A DNA stretch of 64,000 nt from Conchocele bisecta (GCA_029237695.1 CM055274.1:67019484-67083483); one strand, 5' to 3'. Positions 24,661 to 36,730 are shown, counted from the first letter of the stretch. Numbers and translations: made by a program. Notes: generated by a model not told the origin, from the sequence alone.

Positions 24661-25011
24661 ATAGGTCTACTGGCCCTTGAGCATACAGTATAATACAACA
24701 AAATATTGATCACAAGATGACAAACAGTGGTGAAGTATGTATTTATTCACTAGTAAATACATGCATACTCAACATGCGTGCCACACTATAATGCATGTGC
24801 ATTATATTTTGGCCCACGGTGTGAATACCATGTAGTTACATGTGTTTCCCTTTGACCATTCATCGTGTTCCTTTCCGGCAGACTGATTGAGATCTTCGAC
24901 TATTTTGACCATTTGCAACTGGTATACATGTAATTATATAATTCATTATGGACACAATAGTTATGGTTTATATATTTTGAGAGTGCATTGTGTATGATAA
25001 GCTGCAATGCG
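24661..25011. other. No gene seen
   Basis: AT-rich single-copy DNA between the tandem array and a GC-rich island. Confidence 0.55.
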
Positions 25012-25172
25012 CAGACTGATCCGTACCGTGATATCCAGCTCTCCGAGCGCATGGTCCGTTCCCACGATCGACATCAGCAAGTTCGACCGACCAAAGCTGC
25101 TCAGCTTTGTCCACTCGAAATCGCCAACCCCGAGCATGCACCCGGAGCATGTACTCAGAAGGCTTTGTAGTA
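25012..25172. other. GC-rich island with open frames on both strands, unassigned
   Basis: About 160 bp with clearly higher GC than its surroundings. It is open in several frames at once: plus at 24988-25170 and 25007-25195, minus at 24961-25236 and 24968-25150. The minus frame 24961-25236 reads through the whole island. No domain was recognised. It could be an isolated exon, a structured RNA gene or a captured fragment. It does not match 5S rRNA, U1, U2 or 7SL as I know them. Confidence 0.35.
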
Positions 25173-25615
25173 CCATACTAAGTACCTTCGTGTAGTTCTT
25201 CTCACTATCAGTCTGCCGTTTAGGACATACACACAAGTAATAAAATAAATATCATTAATAATAATAAAGCCTAGGTTTAAGTATACCGTGTGGGAGAGTT
25301 GTTTATGTGACCATGCATGGTACATAAACGTATTCGCTTATAGCAATATGGCATTATAATGGGGTTATATGTCAATTGTGTAGCCACATACAGTACTATA
25401 AAGAACAAATATTACTCTGCGCTTGTGGTTGGAGATGCCAAACCCTTGACATAGTGCTATAATTACATATATGAAGTAACTGTATTCTTTATCTTCATGT
25501 ATTTCACATCTGCAACAAGAATTCAGACCGTTTTTCAAACGATTTCGTAATAATTATTTCGAGATTTCTAATAATGCTCCTATTAGCAGATAAAAACAAC
25601 TCAACGACTTTATAC
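25173..25615. other. No gene seen
   Basis: AT-rich; an (ATT)n-type short run near 25250-25266. It probably includes the decayed 3' end of the retrotransposon. Confidence 0.5.
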
Positions 25616-27007
25616 TTACATGTTCTTCGTAGACTCGTTTAATCTAGATATCAAGTTTTGGACAAAATTATCATTTAATCTCTGTTTGCAAATATGCATA
25701 AAGTTGTTTATATCCCCTACCCCTTGTGCTATCCACACATTACCAAATCCTAACTGTGTAAGTAGATTTCTGACTAGTGATGCTCAGTTACTTTTAGTTG
25801 GCATATCAGTCATGTCATTTAACATCATCTTATATATACCTCTAACATATTTTCTTTCTGGCATGTTCATCATTCTCAGCCAATACTTAACTATGTTAAA
25901 CAATCTGAGTGTACGTAATGTTTTTCTTCCAAGTTCTCCATATATGAAATCATTTTGAGCTGATATTTCAACTCCAATTAATATTTTACAGAATTGTAAA
26001 TGGGTACGTTCAATCTGATTCGCTTGTACAAATCCCCAAACCTCGCTTCCATAATTTAATATGTGTAATATAAATTTATCGAATAGCTGTAGCACATGTT
26101 TTGGTGTCAATTCATTAAAGCTGTGCATGCATTTATTTAACTTAAATACGGCTTTCCGTGCTTAACCTGATAGTGTGCTCTGTGCCTGTGAAAAAGAACC
26201 TCCAGATGAGAAAACTATTCCAAGGTATGAAAATTGTGAAATAATTTCAATTTCTTTGTTTTGGTATGAAAAATGTAATTGTCTCGGCAACACCCCACCC
26301 TTCCGGAAAATCAGTATTTTTTTTGTCTCTGTATTTACTGTTAACTTCCATTTTTGACAGTACTCGGCCAAGTCATTTAAACCGTGCTGTAAGCCAAATA
26401 TAATGATATCATCGGCATATAGGAGTAATAATAGTTTAATCATACCAGTATCAATACCTTCTACTGCCATTAGGTAAAATTCATCCTCCAAGTCGTTTAC
26501 ATACATGGCAAATAAAAATGGAGAGAGACATTCCCCTTGACGGACCCCCAATTCACAAGTAAATTCTTCACTGAGACAGTTATTGAACTTAACCCTTGAT
26601 TTAATATTTGCGTACATAGATTTAATAACATTAAATATTTTCTCTCTTATTCCTAACTGTATCAGCTTATACCACAGATTTTCCCGTACTACATAATCAA
26701 AGGCTTTCGAAAAATCAACGAAAGCGCAAAATAGTTTCGATCCCTTGTTTACGACATTCGAAATTAAGCCATGTAGTACACATATATGATCTATAGTGCT
26801 CATATTTGTTCTAAATCCTGCCTGGGATTCAACGTATACATAATATTTCTCTGCCCAATCTGTAAGCCTGTTATTTAGTACTCTCGAAAACAATTTCCCT
26901 ATTGTGCTTAACATGGTTATGCCGCGATAATTGTTTACCGTATTTATATCACCCTTTGTGTGCATTGGTACTATATATGTCCTTCGCTCCAAGAACCAAG
27001 AAAATAT
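25616..27007 (-). pseudogene. Non-LTR retrotransposon reverse transcriptase, truncated pseudogene
   Basis: This is the reverse transcriptase part of a LINE-type element. In the first segment (276 residues counted from 26992) the palm motifs are clear: NYRG at 21-24, FVDFSKAFD at 91-99 with the first catalytic Asp, RQGECLSP at 151-158 and YADD at 192-195 with the catalytic Asp pair. The thumb and C-terminal part (NYGSEVWGF onward) follows in the same frame. Two in-frame stops break it: TAA at 26162-26164 and TGA at 25784-25786, the latter where relatives usually have Trp. The frame is open upstream to a TAG at 27008-27010. Endonuclease and ORF1 are absent, so it is 5'-truncated. The style fits the jockey/CR1 group; the clade is not assigned. 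Confidence 0.9.
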
Positions 27008-27010
27008 CTA

Positions 27011-27586
27011 ACACATTTACCCTAACGTTAAGTTTGTGGACACACATAGTGTCTTCCGCCTTGATATGTGAACAAGAACAAGGGAGATAATCACCGAATG
27101 AATGTCAACCACCGGATATTTTTATCTCATGCCATGCGTATGTGACTCTTGTAGAAGCAATTTATATATCAGATGTTCGCTGATAATTAACAACTCTCGT
27201 TATGCCATTATTATATATGGGTTTCCGACTGAGAATGGGGACATTGCAGCAGTTGAAGAATCAGTTTGTTATATACAACAATAGTATGGTTTCTTATTTG
27301 CCTGAATGGCGAACAGTGTAGGCCAATGTGAGTCTGGGCGGATGCGCTGACTGACCTGGACACTAGACTGGTCACAAACATCGTAATGTACGTTGTCTCA
27401 ACCGTTGGTACGTATATATGTAAAACACGTTGGCGTTATGTATGTTACGGGTTATAGAAAACACACTTTCTCTTCACTTGACTCTTAATAATGCAAACGT
27501 CAATAATATGGTCTCCAATCTACAAAATGAAATGCATTACTCTGGGGTGCTTTCTTCGGGTACTATCGGCCCATACGGTAAATCTA
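27011..27586. other. No gene seen; contains a dispersed repeat piece
   Basis: A GAATGGCGAACAGTGTAGGC-type dispersed repeat is at 27305-27385. The start (27011-27060) resembles a reversed fragment of the 168 bp tandem unit seen at 24150. Confidence 0.55.
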
Positions 27587-27793
27587 AGACGGAAAGAAAG
27601 CCAGAGATAGGGAGAATGAGGAGACGAGAAAAGGAGAGGGTAGAGAAGGAAATGAGGGAAAGAGAGAGGAGAGAGCAAAAGAGGAGTAAGAGGAGATGAG
27701 AGAAAGAGACAGAGAAGAGGTAAAGAGAGAGAAAGCGAAGGAGAATAGAGAGATGGGACAGGAGGAGAGCGAGTGTGTGGGATGGAGAGAGAT
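27587..27793 (+). repeat. Polypurine tract
   Basis: About 205 bp of almost pure A/G on the plus strand, mainly GAGA and GGAGA runs, with few pyrimidine interruptions. It gives Arg/Glu-rich and Ser/Leu/Pro-rich open frames that are compositional artefacts. Confidence 0.9.
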
Positions 27794-28632
27794 ATCATTG
27801 ATGCCATGTTTCGTACTTCGTGGACGGAACGACTTTCGGCAAGCTTAAACGTTTTAGAGGAGCGGAATCCAGAAGGATGGCTATGTGGCGTTCACAGATA
27901 TCTCAAAACGTGTTCAACTTTCGATCATTATCCAGGTCAACTACGAATAAATGACGCACTCTGTCTGCAGAATAGGAAATAAATTAAATAAGTAAGGCGG
28001 TCGTTAACATGGACAAACACAGCGGAACTGTGGCGGAATAAACGATCGGGTTAGGACAACTCCATCCGGGCAAGTAAACAAAGAACTCGCTAGGTCAGCG
28101 CCCCGGGGAATTGTAATTCCTCCTTTCGGAAGTCCACACACGATCGCTGTAATCCCATATGGGCGGAAGGCTGCGGGAATGGCAACTTATTGCGTTTGTT
28201 CCCAGCGCAGCTTCAGGTCAGCATATGACTAGAGAAATGGAGCGTATGGGTTTTTGCAAGAAGTGTAATACAAGAGCACGATATGCAACTCGCTGTGCCG
28301 TGTTTCTACTAAATGGTTGTAGTAGAGGGTGTAGAACATTACTCCTACATACTGTGTCCACATAATGTGTGGTGGCTGCGACTGTGCAAATGGGGCTTGT
28401 GGGTTTTGCGAACAGTGTAGATCCAGATCAGCCTGTGTATTTGCACTATCTGATCAGGAGCTGCACTGATCGCCATTACACCCAGGAACGCCACTGGCCA
28501 TACATCCCTTAAGCCCCTTGTTTCCCGCCACAACCACGATTATCCGCATATTGTGATCAAGACACTTGCTATCCAATAGACACATAACATATTATTGCAT
28601 GAAAGAGCATTTCACATAGCCGTGTTACGGCG
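27794..28632. other. No gene seen; dispersed repeat piece
   Basis: Somewhat richer in GC than average around 28080-28210. A GCGAACAGTGTAGATCC...GATCAGGAGCTGCAC dispersed repeat is at 28390-28475. Short open frames are unsupported. Confidence 0.5.
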
Positions 28633-31627
28633 TCATAATACACTAGACTAGACTAGTGCTATAAATATGTGTATACATGTATGGGCATCATAACCGCGGA
28701 TGTTATAATACACTAGACTAGACTAATGCTATAAATATGTGTATACATGTATGGGCATCATAGCCGCGGATGTCATAATACACTAGACTAGACTAATGCT
28801 ATAAATATGTGTATACATGTATGGGCATCATAGCCACGGATGTCATAATACACTAGACTAGACTAATGTTATAAATATGTGTATACATGTATGGGCATCA
28901 TAACCGCGGATGTCATAATACACTATGCTAGACTAATGCTATAAATATGTGTATACATGTATGGGCATCATAGCTGCGAATGTCATAATACACTAGACTA
29001 GACTAATGCTATAAATATGTGTATACATGTATGGGCATCATAGCCGCGGATGTCATAATACACTAGACTAGACTAATGCTATAAATATGTGTATACATGT
29101 ATCGGCATCATAGCTGCGAATGTCAAAATACACTAGACTAGACTAATGCTATAAATATGTGTATACATGTATGGGCATCATAGCCGCGGATGTCATATAC
29201 ACTATACTAGACTAATGCATAATATGTGTATACATGTATGGGCATCATAGCTGCGAATGTCATAATACACTAGACTAGACTAATGCTATAAATATGTGTA
29301 TACATGTATGGGCATCATAGCCGCCGATGTCATAATACACTAGACTAGACTAATGCATAAATATGTGTATACATGTATGGGCATCATAGCCGCGGATGTC
29401 ATAATACACTAGACTAGACTAATGCTATAAATATGTGTATACATGTATGGGCATCATAGCCGCGGATGTCATAATACACTAGACTAGACTAATGCTATAA
29501 ATATGTGTATACATGTATGGGCATCATAACCGCGGATGTCATAATACACTAGACTAGACTAATGCTATAAATATGTGTATACATGTATGGGCATCATAGC
29601 CGCGGATGTCATAATACACTAGACTAGACTAATGCTATAAATATGTGTATACATGTATGGGCATCATAGCCGCGGATGTCATAATACACTAGACTAGACA
29701 AATGCTATAAATATGTGTATACATGTATGGGCATCATAGCCGCGGATGTCATAATACACTAGACTAGACTAATGCTATAAATATGGGTATACATGTATGG
29801 GCATCATAGCCGCGGATGTCATAATACACTAGACTAGACTAATGCTATAAATATGGGTATACATGTATGGGCATCATAGCCGCGGATGTCATAATACACT
29901 AGACTAGACTAATGCTATAAAATATGTGTATACATGTATGGGCTCATAGCCGCGGATGTATAATACACTAGACTAGACTAATGCTATAATATGTGTATAC
30001 ATGTATGGACATCATAGCTGCGGATGTCATAATACACTAGACTAGACTAATGCTATAATATGTTTTATACATGTATGGGCATCATAGCCGCGGATGTCAT
30101 AATACACTAGACTAGACTAATGCTATAAATATGTGTAACATGTATGGGCATCATAGCCGCGGATGTCATAATACACACTAGACTAATGCTATATGTGTAT
30201 ACAGTATGGGCATCATAGCCGCGGATGTCATAATACACTAGACTAGACTAATGCTATAAATATGTGTATACATGTATGGGCATCATAGCCGCGGATGTCA
30301 TAATACACTAGATAGACTAATGCTATAAATAGTGTATACATGTATGGGCATCATAGCCGCGGATGTCATAATACACTAGACTAGACCAATGCTATAAATA
30401 TGTGTATACATGTATGGGCATCATAGCCGCGGATGTCATAATACACTAGACTAGACTAATGCTATATATGTATACATGTATGGGCATCATAGCCGCGGAT
30501 GTCATAATACACTAGACTAGACTAATGCTATAAATATGTGTATACATGTATAGGCATTAATGCTGTAAATATGTGTATACATGTATGGGCATCATAGCCG
30601 CGGATGTCATAATACACTAGACTAGACTAATGCTATAAATATGTGTATACATGTATGGGCATCATAGCCGCGGATGTCATAATACACTAGACTAGACTAA
30701 TGCTATAAATATGTGTATACATGTATGGGCATCATAGCCGCGGATGTCATAATACACTAGACTAGACTAATGCTATAAATATGTGTATACATGTATGGGC
30801 ATCATAGCCGCGGATGTCTAATACACTAGACTAGACTAATGCTATGAATATGTGTATACATGTATGGGCATCATAGCCGCGGATGTCATAATACACTATA
30901 CTAGACTAATGCTATAAATATGTGTATACATGTATGGGCATCATAGCCGCGAATGTCATAATACACTAGACTAGACTAATGCTATAAATATGTGTATACA
31001 TGTATGGGCATCATAGCCGCGGATGTCATAATACACTATACAAGGCTAATGCTATAAATATGTGTATACATGTATGGGCATCATAGTCGCGGATGTCATA
31101 ATACACTAGACTAGACTAATGCTATAAATATGTGTATACATGTATGGGCATCATAGCAGCGGATGTCATAATACACTAGACTAGACTAATGTTATAAATA
31201 TGTGTATACATGTATGGGCATCATAGCCACGGATGTCATAATACACTAGACTTGACTAATGCTATAAATATGTGTATACATGTATGGACATCATAGCCGC
31301 GGATGTCATAATACACTACACTAGACTAATGCTATAAATATGTGTATACATGTATGGGCATTAATGCTGTAAATATGTGTATACATGTATGGGCATCATA
31401 GCCACGGATGTCATAATACACTAGACTAGACTAATGCTATAAATATGTGTATACATGTATGGGCATCATAGCCGCGGATGTCATAATACACTAGACTAGA
31501 TTAATGCTATAAATATGTGTATACATGTATGGGCATCATAGCCGCGGATATCATAATACACTGGATTAGACTAATGCTATAAATATTTGTATACATGTAT
31601 GGGCATCATAGCCGCGGATGTCATAAT
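28633..31627 (+). repeat. 70 bp satellite array, about 42 units
   Basis: The unit runs from CATAATACACTAGACTAGAC through GCTATAAATATGTGTATACA to GGGCATCATAGCCGCGGATG plus T, and is 70 bp by direct spacing. Copies are highly similar, with scattered substitutions and small indels. Each unit contains the palindromes GTATAC, ATACATGTAT and CCGCGG. Two 35 bp half-units occur, at 30540-30575 and 31344-31379, with the same variant junction. There are no spacers, so this is not a CRISPR array. Confidence 0.97.
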
Positions 31628-31668
31628 GAACGTTTACGCATATACTAGTAAACAGACTGCTATACATA

Positions 31669-31840
31669 CAGTGGAACCCCTCTACCCCGGCCATCTGAAA
31701 ACACATGTGATCTTATTTTTGATGAGTTTCTTGGTAATTTATCTCAGGTGATAATGTCTGTTCGTGATCGCACATCACACAACCATGGCTCGGAATGATC
31801 TGGGACCTCCCAGGGTGTCCGGTTTAGAGAGGTTCCACTG
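31669..31840. mobile_element. Non-autonomous element with CAGTGGAACC termini
   Basis: A 172 bp element starting CAGTGGAACCCCTCT and ending AGAGGTTCCACTG, with an internal AACACATGTGATCTT block and a CCCAGGGTGTCCGGTTTAG block. It is preceded by TA; the right-hand TA is not preserved. Termini of this kind fit mariner-like MITEs of molluscs. A related copy is at 53773. Confidence 0.65.
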
Positions 31841-32232
31841 AATAGCATATATAATTATGTATTTAGCAATAACCGTGTTACTCCTGTCCTTGTTGTTGTT
31901 ATGCATTGTATTGTTATAATCGACTGACGGATGGATTGGTCAGTGCTATTAATCATTCAAGTGGTCAGGGAATTGCTAGACCAACAGCATAGTTTAATTT
32001 AATTGACAACGTCAATAGCATCGGTCAACATCCATTCCGATATGATGGGTTTGAAGTGTCTACTCCTTGACATACACTCCCTGAACGATTCGGAAAGTTG
32101 CCGAGCATATCGTGTACATATACATATGGTTTCCGTCACGTCACGATATACGATATGGCATATTTAATTACGTTTGCAACAAATATACCGTTTTCGCTAC
32201 TTAGTCGGTGCGTTTCCAGCATTTATAATTAA
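31841..32232. other. No gene seen
   Basis: AT-rich DNA with a GTTGTTGTT run near 31890. Nothing recognised. Confidence 0.55.
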
Positions 32233-32355
32233 AGCGAGCAGGTCAAAACTGCCCCTGGTCAAAACGGCCACTTGTCAAAACGGCCCCTAATTGGTCTAAA
32301 TGGCCCCCAATATTTGGGAATTTGGTCAAAACGGCCCCATCTAAACCGGCCCCCT
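32233..32355 (+). repeat. GGTCAAAACGGCCCC short tandem repeat
   Basis: Five or six imperfect copies of a unit of roughly 15-22 bp (GGTCAAAACGGCCCC and variants) with strong strand bias in G and C. It is flanked by AT-rich DNA. Confidence 0.8.
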
Positions 32356-33310
32356 ATTATATATTTTTTTATTCTACCTATCTATTTATATATTCTTAAT
32401 ATGCATCTAAAATAACAATAATAAATGCTTTTGTATTAAGTATATTGATGGAACATGAACTTTAATAAGCATATGATATATTTGTTTTTACATGTGTGTT
32501 TGGTTTGTATATCTTATCAAATACCTGGAAGGTTTTTCACACCTTTATGTAGACAAAGCCCAATTATGTGTTGTATTGACGAGAACACTGTGTATTTTAG
32601 TGGGGTGTGAATAAAAAACAACTTGTTATAGCCGATAATAACAGTCTTAGGTTGTATAGCTTTGACAACAAATCACAAATAGTGAAGATAAATATTCAGC
32701 ATATGTAGACAATAACACATTGGTCCCCGGTAGCTGTTCGATCACAGCTCTTCACCTCTACACCGACGTATGTGAAGTTGTCATTACTTGCCGGAGGATG
32801 TGGTTTTCCTCGAGTACTCCGTTTTCCCCACCATTCATCTCATGGAGTAATGCAGTTTAGACCGGAATTGGCCGCCCACACTACTCTGATTAATCATTAT
32901 TGACATCTAATCTGCATCGTCTGAAATCAAATTTAAAATGTTGGACCATGACCGGCAGTATGGTACGTGACCATTTCCTTATCAATTCCACGAAACTGTA
33001 AACTGGCAGAACGGCTGTTTGCCTGATACTTGCACACACACGCCACTCACTAATATATGGGCAATTACTATATCGCCGTGTATTATTTTCTCTTTTTCTG
33101 TCGTCTTCAGAATATGTGAAACACATTGTCATCTAACCAAATAACAACATATAAACGCCACACCTGAACTCGAATAATAGCAACTCGTATATAACGATAA
33201 GCCGCGAAACGACAGTAGCTGGGCCCGAAAACATATTACATCATACTTTGCATAACCCAACACATACCATTCCCTGCCTGATATGTTCTGACCTGTCAAT
33301 ATGATATGTT
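32356..33310. other. No gene seen
   Basis: AT-rich, with a moderately GC-rich patch at 32720-32880 containing nothing recognisable. Short minus-strand open frames at 32890-33314 are unsupported. Confidence 0.5.
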
Positions 33311-34657
33311 CCAACCGTCAAATATCATCATTATATAGGATAACACTGTTACGGCTGAGTCTCCATATATCACATGCACTCACACTCAACCTTTTTCACG
33401 GTCTTACATACCGGATTCGTGCGATAAGAGAATGAATTAGCTAGGTTAAATTAACCGCCTCATTGCCTCATATTTCGACTGTATCGCAGATATTAGTAAA
33501 TTCGGAAACAAACGGGCCAACGGTCATTGGCCTGCCATTTTTGGGCTCAAATGCCCGGGTTTGGAAGGTCCTCGAGCCAATTACTACCCTTAAATATAAG
33601 ACAATACGACGTTGGCGAACAGTGTAGTCCTTGATTAGACTGCGAATTTAGTTATGTGCTGGACATATTGCAAGGATTTCCCTACGACACACAGTTCATG
33701 TATTAATGATTAACACACATCATCCTCCTAAATATATAATTATGTTTTATCCCCCCATCGACATTGTTTAACTATTTATTTTATTTTCAGATACACTTAT
33801 TTTTACATTGAAGTTCTGTATTTATTAATCTGGTACCGGAAGTTGTTCCTCAGTATTACTGTATTATATGTAAAAAAGTGTCGGTGGATTCTATGTACAA
33901 TAGTAACAGGGATACCACACATATTTTAACATGTACATGACATAAATAAACCAACAATTGTATTAAGGTATTTAATTTTCCTTTATGAAACCGACTTCTG
34001 TATTTATTGACCATCAAACACGTAACAGATATTTTGGGACACCCTGTACGCGTTGGACTCTCAATGGTTCGGTATATGATGGGATATCCGTTCAATAAGA
34101 TTATTACGAAGGTACGACATTCAATTTTTTTCTCCCTCTTTACGCGGCTTAGAAATGAAGGTGTCGTACCTTCATTTCTAAGCCGCGTAAAGAGGGAGAA
34201 AAAATTTGAATATCGTACCTTCGTAATAATCTTATTGAACGGATATCCCATGTTATTTTTCTCCCTCTTTACCGGGCTTAGTAATGACCGAAGGGACTGT
34301 AAGACTCTTACTATTCTCTCAACGCAGCGTAAAAAGTAAGGCATGTATTAATTTCTTATATTTAAGGGTGGGAAATGGCTCGAAGACCTTCCATACCCGG
34401 GCATGTGCCTGTAAATGATCAGGCCAATGGCCGTTGGCCCATTTGTTTCCGAATTTACTAATATATGCGATACAGTCGAAATATGTGCATTAAATGAAGG
34501 AGACGATGAGGCGGTGAGTTTAACCTAGTTAGTTCATTCTCCTATTGCACAATGCCGATATGTCAGACCGTGAAGAGGGCCAAGGGTGCGTGCACATGAT
34601 ATATGGATACTCAGCCGTTACATTGTTATATTACATGCTAATGCTATTAGAGGGTTG
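33311..34657. mobile_element. Large foldback element with ~290 bp terminal inverted repeats
   Basis: The left arm 33311-33602 pairs with the right arm 34360-34657. Paired landmarks include CACGGTCTTAC / TCAGACCGTG, GAGGCGG, TTCGACTGTATCGCAGATAT, CGGAAACAAACGGGCCAACG and the inner CCCTTAAATATAAG / CTTATATTTAAGGG. Pairing is imperfect, with many substitutions. The interior holds a dispersed repeat piece (33614) and a near-perfect hairpin (34079-34252). It has no coding capacity. The inner-edge motif recurs at 48895, 49440 and 61308. Confidence 0.75.
34079..34252. repeat. Near-perfect 85 bp-stem hairpin
   Basis: The left arm starts TGGGATATCCGTTCAATAAG and the right arm ends with its reverse complement. 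The arms meet at GAAGGTGTCGTACCTTC with almost no loop. Mismatches are few, so it is a young foldback MITE or a recent palindromic duplication. A partial copy of its stem (TTTTTCTCCCTCTTTACCGG) follows at 34256. Confidence 0.9.
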
Positions 34658-35340
34658 GACGAGGCAAGACAGATCATGTATTAATATGAGTTCTTTGTTA
34701 TGTATGTTGATATTTTGCGCAATGATATAGTAGGGGCGGGATTTCCATGTGACGTTTTTCTTGAATGACCAATCAGATTAAAGCTTACATTCTGAACTTT
34801 ACATAGGTCAATGGCTCGATAACATCCGACATTGGACAGCGAAATGATGATGATTTAAAGCAGAAACATTGTTTTTTGACAGTTATATACTGTTTTAATC
34901 ATCTTGAGCCATCGATATTATTAATCAGTGTCCATTTTACTTAAAAATTCAACTAATCTATAATGAATTTAGTAAAACAGTTCGCGCGGAAATCCAAACT
35001 TTTCAAAGAGGTGCTAGCAATTTGTTGATAATTACACGTCGTGTGTGTTAGCGCATACGCTGCCGACAGTCTTGCGACTTGACGTTACGCAGCATATACA
35101 GTACGATACACTTCACAAAGGAAACGTTGTCTTGAGTTTGAATAAGGATAATAATTATCTCTAGATTATTTGTATTATGAATTAAAAAAAGTATATTTAA
35201 ATAATTATATATTAATTTAAATAAACATCATTTACTCAATAAATTAAAATTGAATGTGTAGCTGAAATGAAAGTGAAAGTAGAACGTTTTTGTTATATCC
35301 TCCGGGTTACAAATCGCTGAGGATTCCCATTTGAATTGGA
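34658..35340. other. No gene seen
   Basis: AT-rich. A weak inverted pair (ATGGCTCGATAA near 34811 and TTGAGCCATCGATA near 34904) is too degenerate to call an element. Confidence 0.5.
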
Positions 35341-35354
35341 AAATGATATGAATT

Positions 35355-35480
35355 TTAAATTTAAGAGACTGTGTCAGGAGAAAATGGACTGATGACATAT
35401 GTCACCAGTCTAGTTCCTGAGCTATGACTGTGACAGGAAAAAAGGGACAGATGACATATGTCACCTGTCGTGTTCCATGC
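35355..35480 (+). repeat. Two-copy tandem repeat with TGACATATGTCA palindrome
   Basis: GATGACATATGTCACC occurs twice, near 35391 and 35450, within a repeat of about 60 bp. Each holds a perfect 12 bp palindrome. Confidence 0.75.
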
Positions 35481-35599
35481 ATGACTGCTCGCTCTTGTTT
35501 GTAATTGTTGTAAAATATATAAAGTTTAAACTGTGTATACAAAACTATAGATATACTCCCCACCCCCGGCATACAAAGTATGTCGAGGGGTATATAGTT

Positions 35600-35945
35600 T
35601 TCGTAATTCCGTCCGTCCACGTTAAAGAGTTTGGGTACCAATTATCTCTGTGACGGAAAGTCGGATGGACCTCAAACATCATATACTTCCTTATCATCAA
35701 CCATATGTTCATTCCATACCACACTCATGCCTTCATTTCCAAGGTCAATGTCAAATTACTTAGACATTTGCATCCGTACGATTTGCCTTAAAGTTTTCTG
35801 CAACCGTAAGTCAGATTGACTTCAAACTTCATATACTTCCTTATCATCATCCATATGTTCATTCCATACATGTACCACACCCATGTGACCTTCATGTCCA
35901 AGGTCAAGGTGAAATTACTTTGATACTTTGAACAATCATGTTTGT
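35600..35945 (+). repeat. Degenerate T1-like tandem units
   Basis: Two units of about 151 bp: TCAAACATCATATACTTCCT near 35673 and TCAAACTTCATATACTTCCT near 35823, each followed by CCATATGTTCATTCCATAC and a CAAGGTCAA block. Confidence 0.75.
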
Positions 35946-35984
35946 CAAGATAAATATTGTTTTTGCAGCATTGATAATGTATAC

Positions 35985-36260
35985 TGATTCGACGAATATA
36001 TTGATTTTAAATGGAGTATATATGATTTTTTGTGTGAAATATTAAAATGGTTGAGCACGTACTGCGAAGGATTTCAGGACTTTCAGTCCTTTGATTCATA
36101 AATAAATTCGAACGTTGAGAAATATAATTCCGTATGTATTCTGAAAATCTTGTCAACTTTTGACGCCATTTACGGAAAATATTGTAAACTTTATAAACGT
36201 ATTTCATAAAATTACGCAGATTTCCAAAGGTACAAAATCACATGGTGTGTCTCATTTGAT
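35985..36260. mobile_element. Foldback family C, diverged copy
   Basis: Shares GACGCCATTTACGGAAAATATT and GGTACAAAATCACATG blocks with the right half of 37227-37479, in the same order. The left half is poorly preserved. Confidence 0.55.
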
Positions 36261-36508
36261 CGTCGCCTGCTTATAACAACTCATAGCTCTGACACGTGAC
36301 GTCCAGGTGGCCACCGGTGTGACAGTTTGCTCGTTGTGGTTTTCCATGTGGCGCTTAAATCGATACCTGCCTCAATCCTTTCTGCATTGGGAAACTCGCC
36401 ATCAATCAACAAGTGTTCAACTACGGATACATGTACGTGTAAGCTTCTCCCAGTGTTATGTGTATGACATGTGATTCAAATATGTACACGGCATCAGCAA
36501 ATGAAGAT
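36261..36508. other. No gene seen
   Basis: Single-copy stretch with nothing recognisable. Confidence 0.5.
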
Positions 36509-36660
36509 ATAGACAATACCAAGCTAGTGTCCTTTGATATCAAATGTATTAGTAATCGTTTGGTAGGAAACGAGTAGGGATTCCGAGACTCGTCGTTTCC
36601 GAGACTGGCCTGATAAACTTGACATTAAAAGGCACTAGCCTGGTATTATATTTATCAGCA
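36509..36660. mobile_element. Hairpin MITE family B, copy 1
   Basis: The left end ATATAGACAATACCAAGCTA pairs with the right end TAGCCTGGTATTATATTTAT. The centre has two CGTTTCC/GGAAACG blocks and ATTCCGAGACTCG. The second copy is at 62095-62256. Confidence 0.75.
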
Positions 36661-36730
36661 CAGGTTTTTCACAAAAGCGCAGATAAAGTAAAGTCTTCGT
36701 TTTATATGAAATTAGTTTGCGTCATTACAC

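Noticed and set aside
25012..25172. 5S rRNA or U-snRNA identity for the GC-rich island
   Set aside because: Its sequence does not match the conserved cores of 5S, U1, U2 or 7SL that I know.
25620..25958. 112-residue plus-strand open frame
   Set aside because: Antisense shadow of the reverse transcriptase C-terminal region.
28633..31627. CRISPR array
   Set aside because: Units are contiguous 70 bp copies without unique spacers, in eukaryote-like DNA.
33856..34344. 162-residue minus-strand open frame with repeated SLFTRLRNEG
   Set aside because: It runs through the hairpin at 34079-34252, so the peptide repeat and its plus-strand twin come from sequence symmetry.
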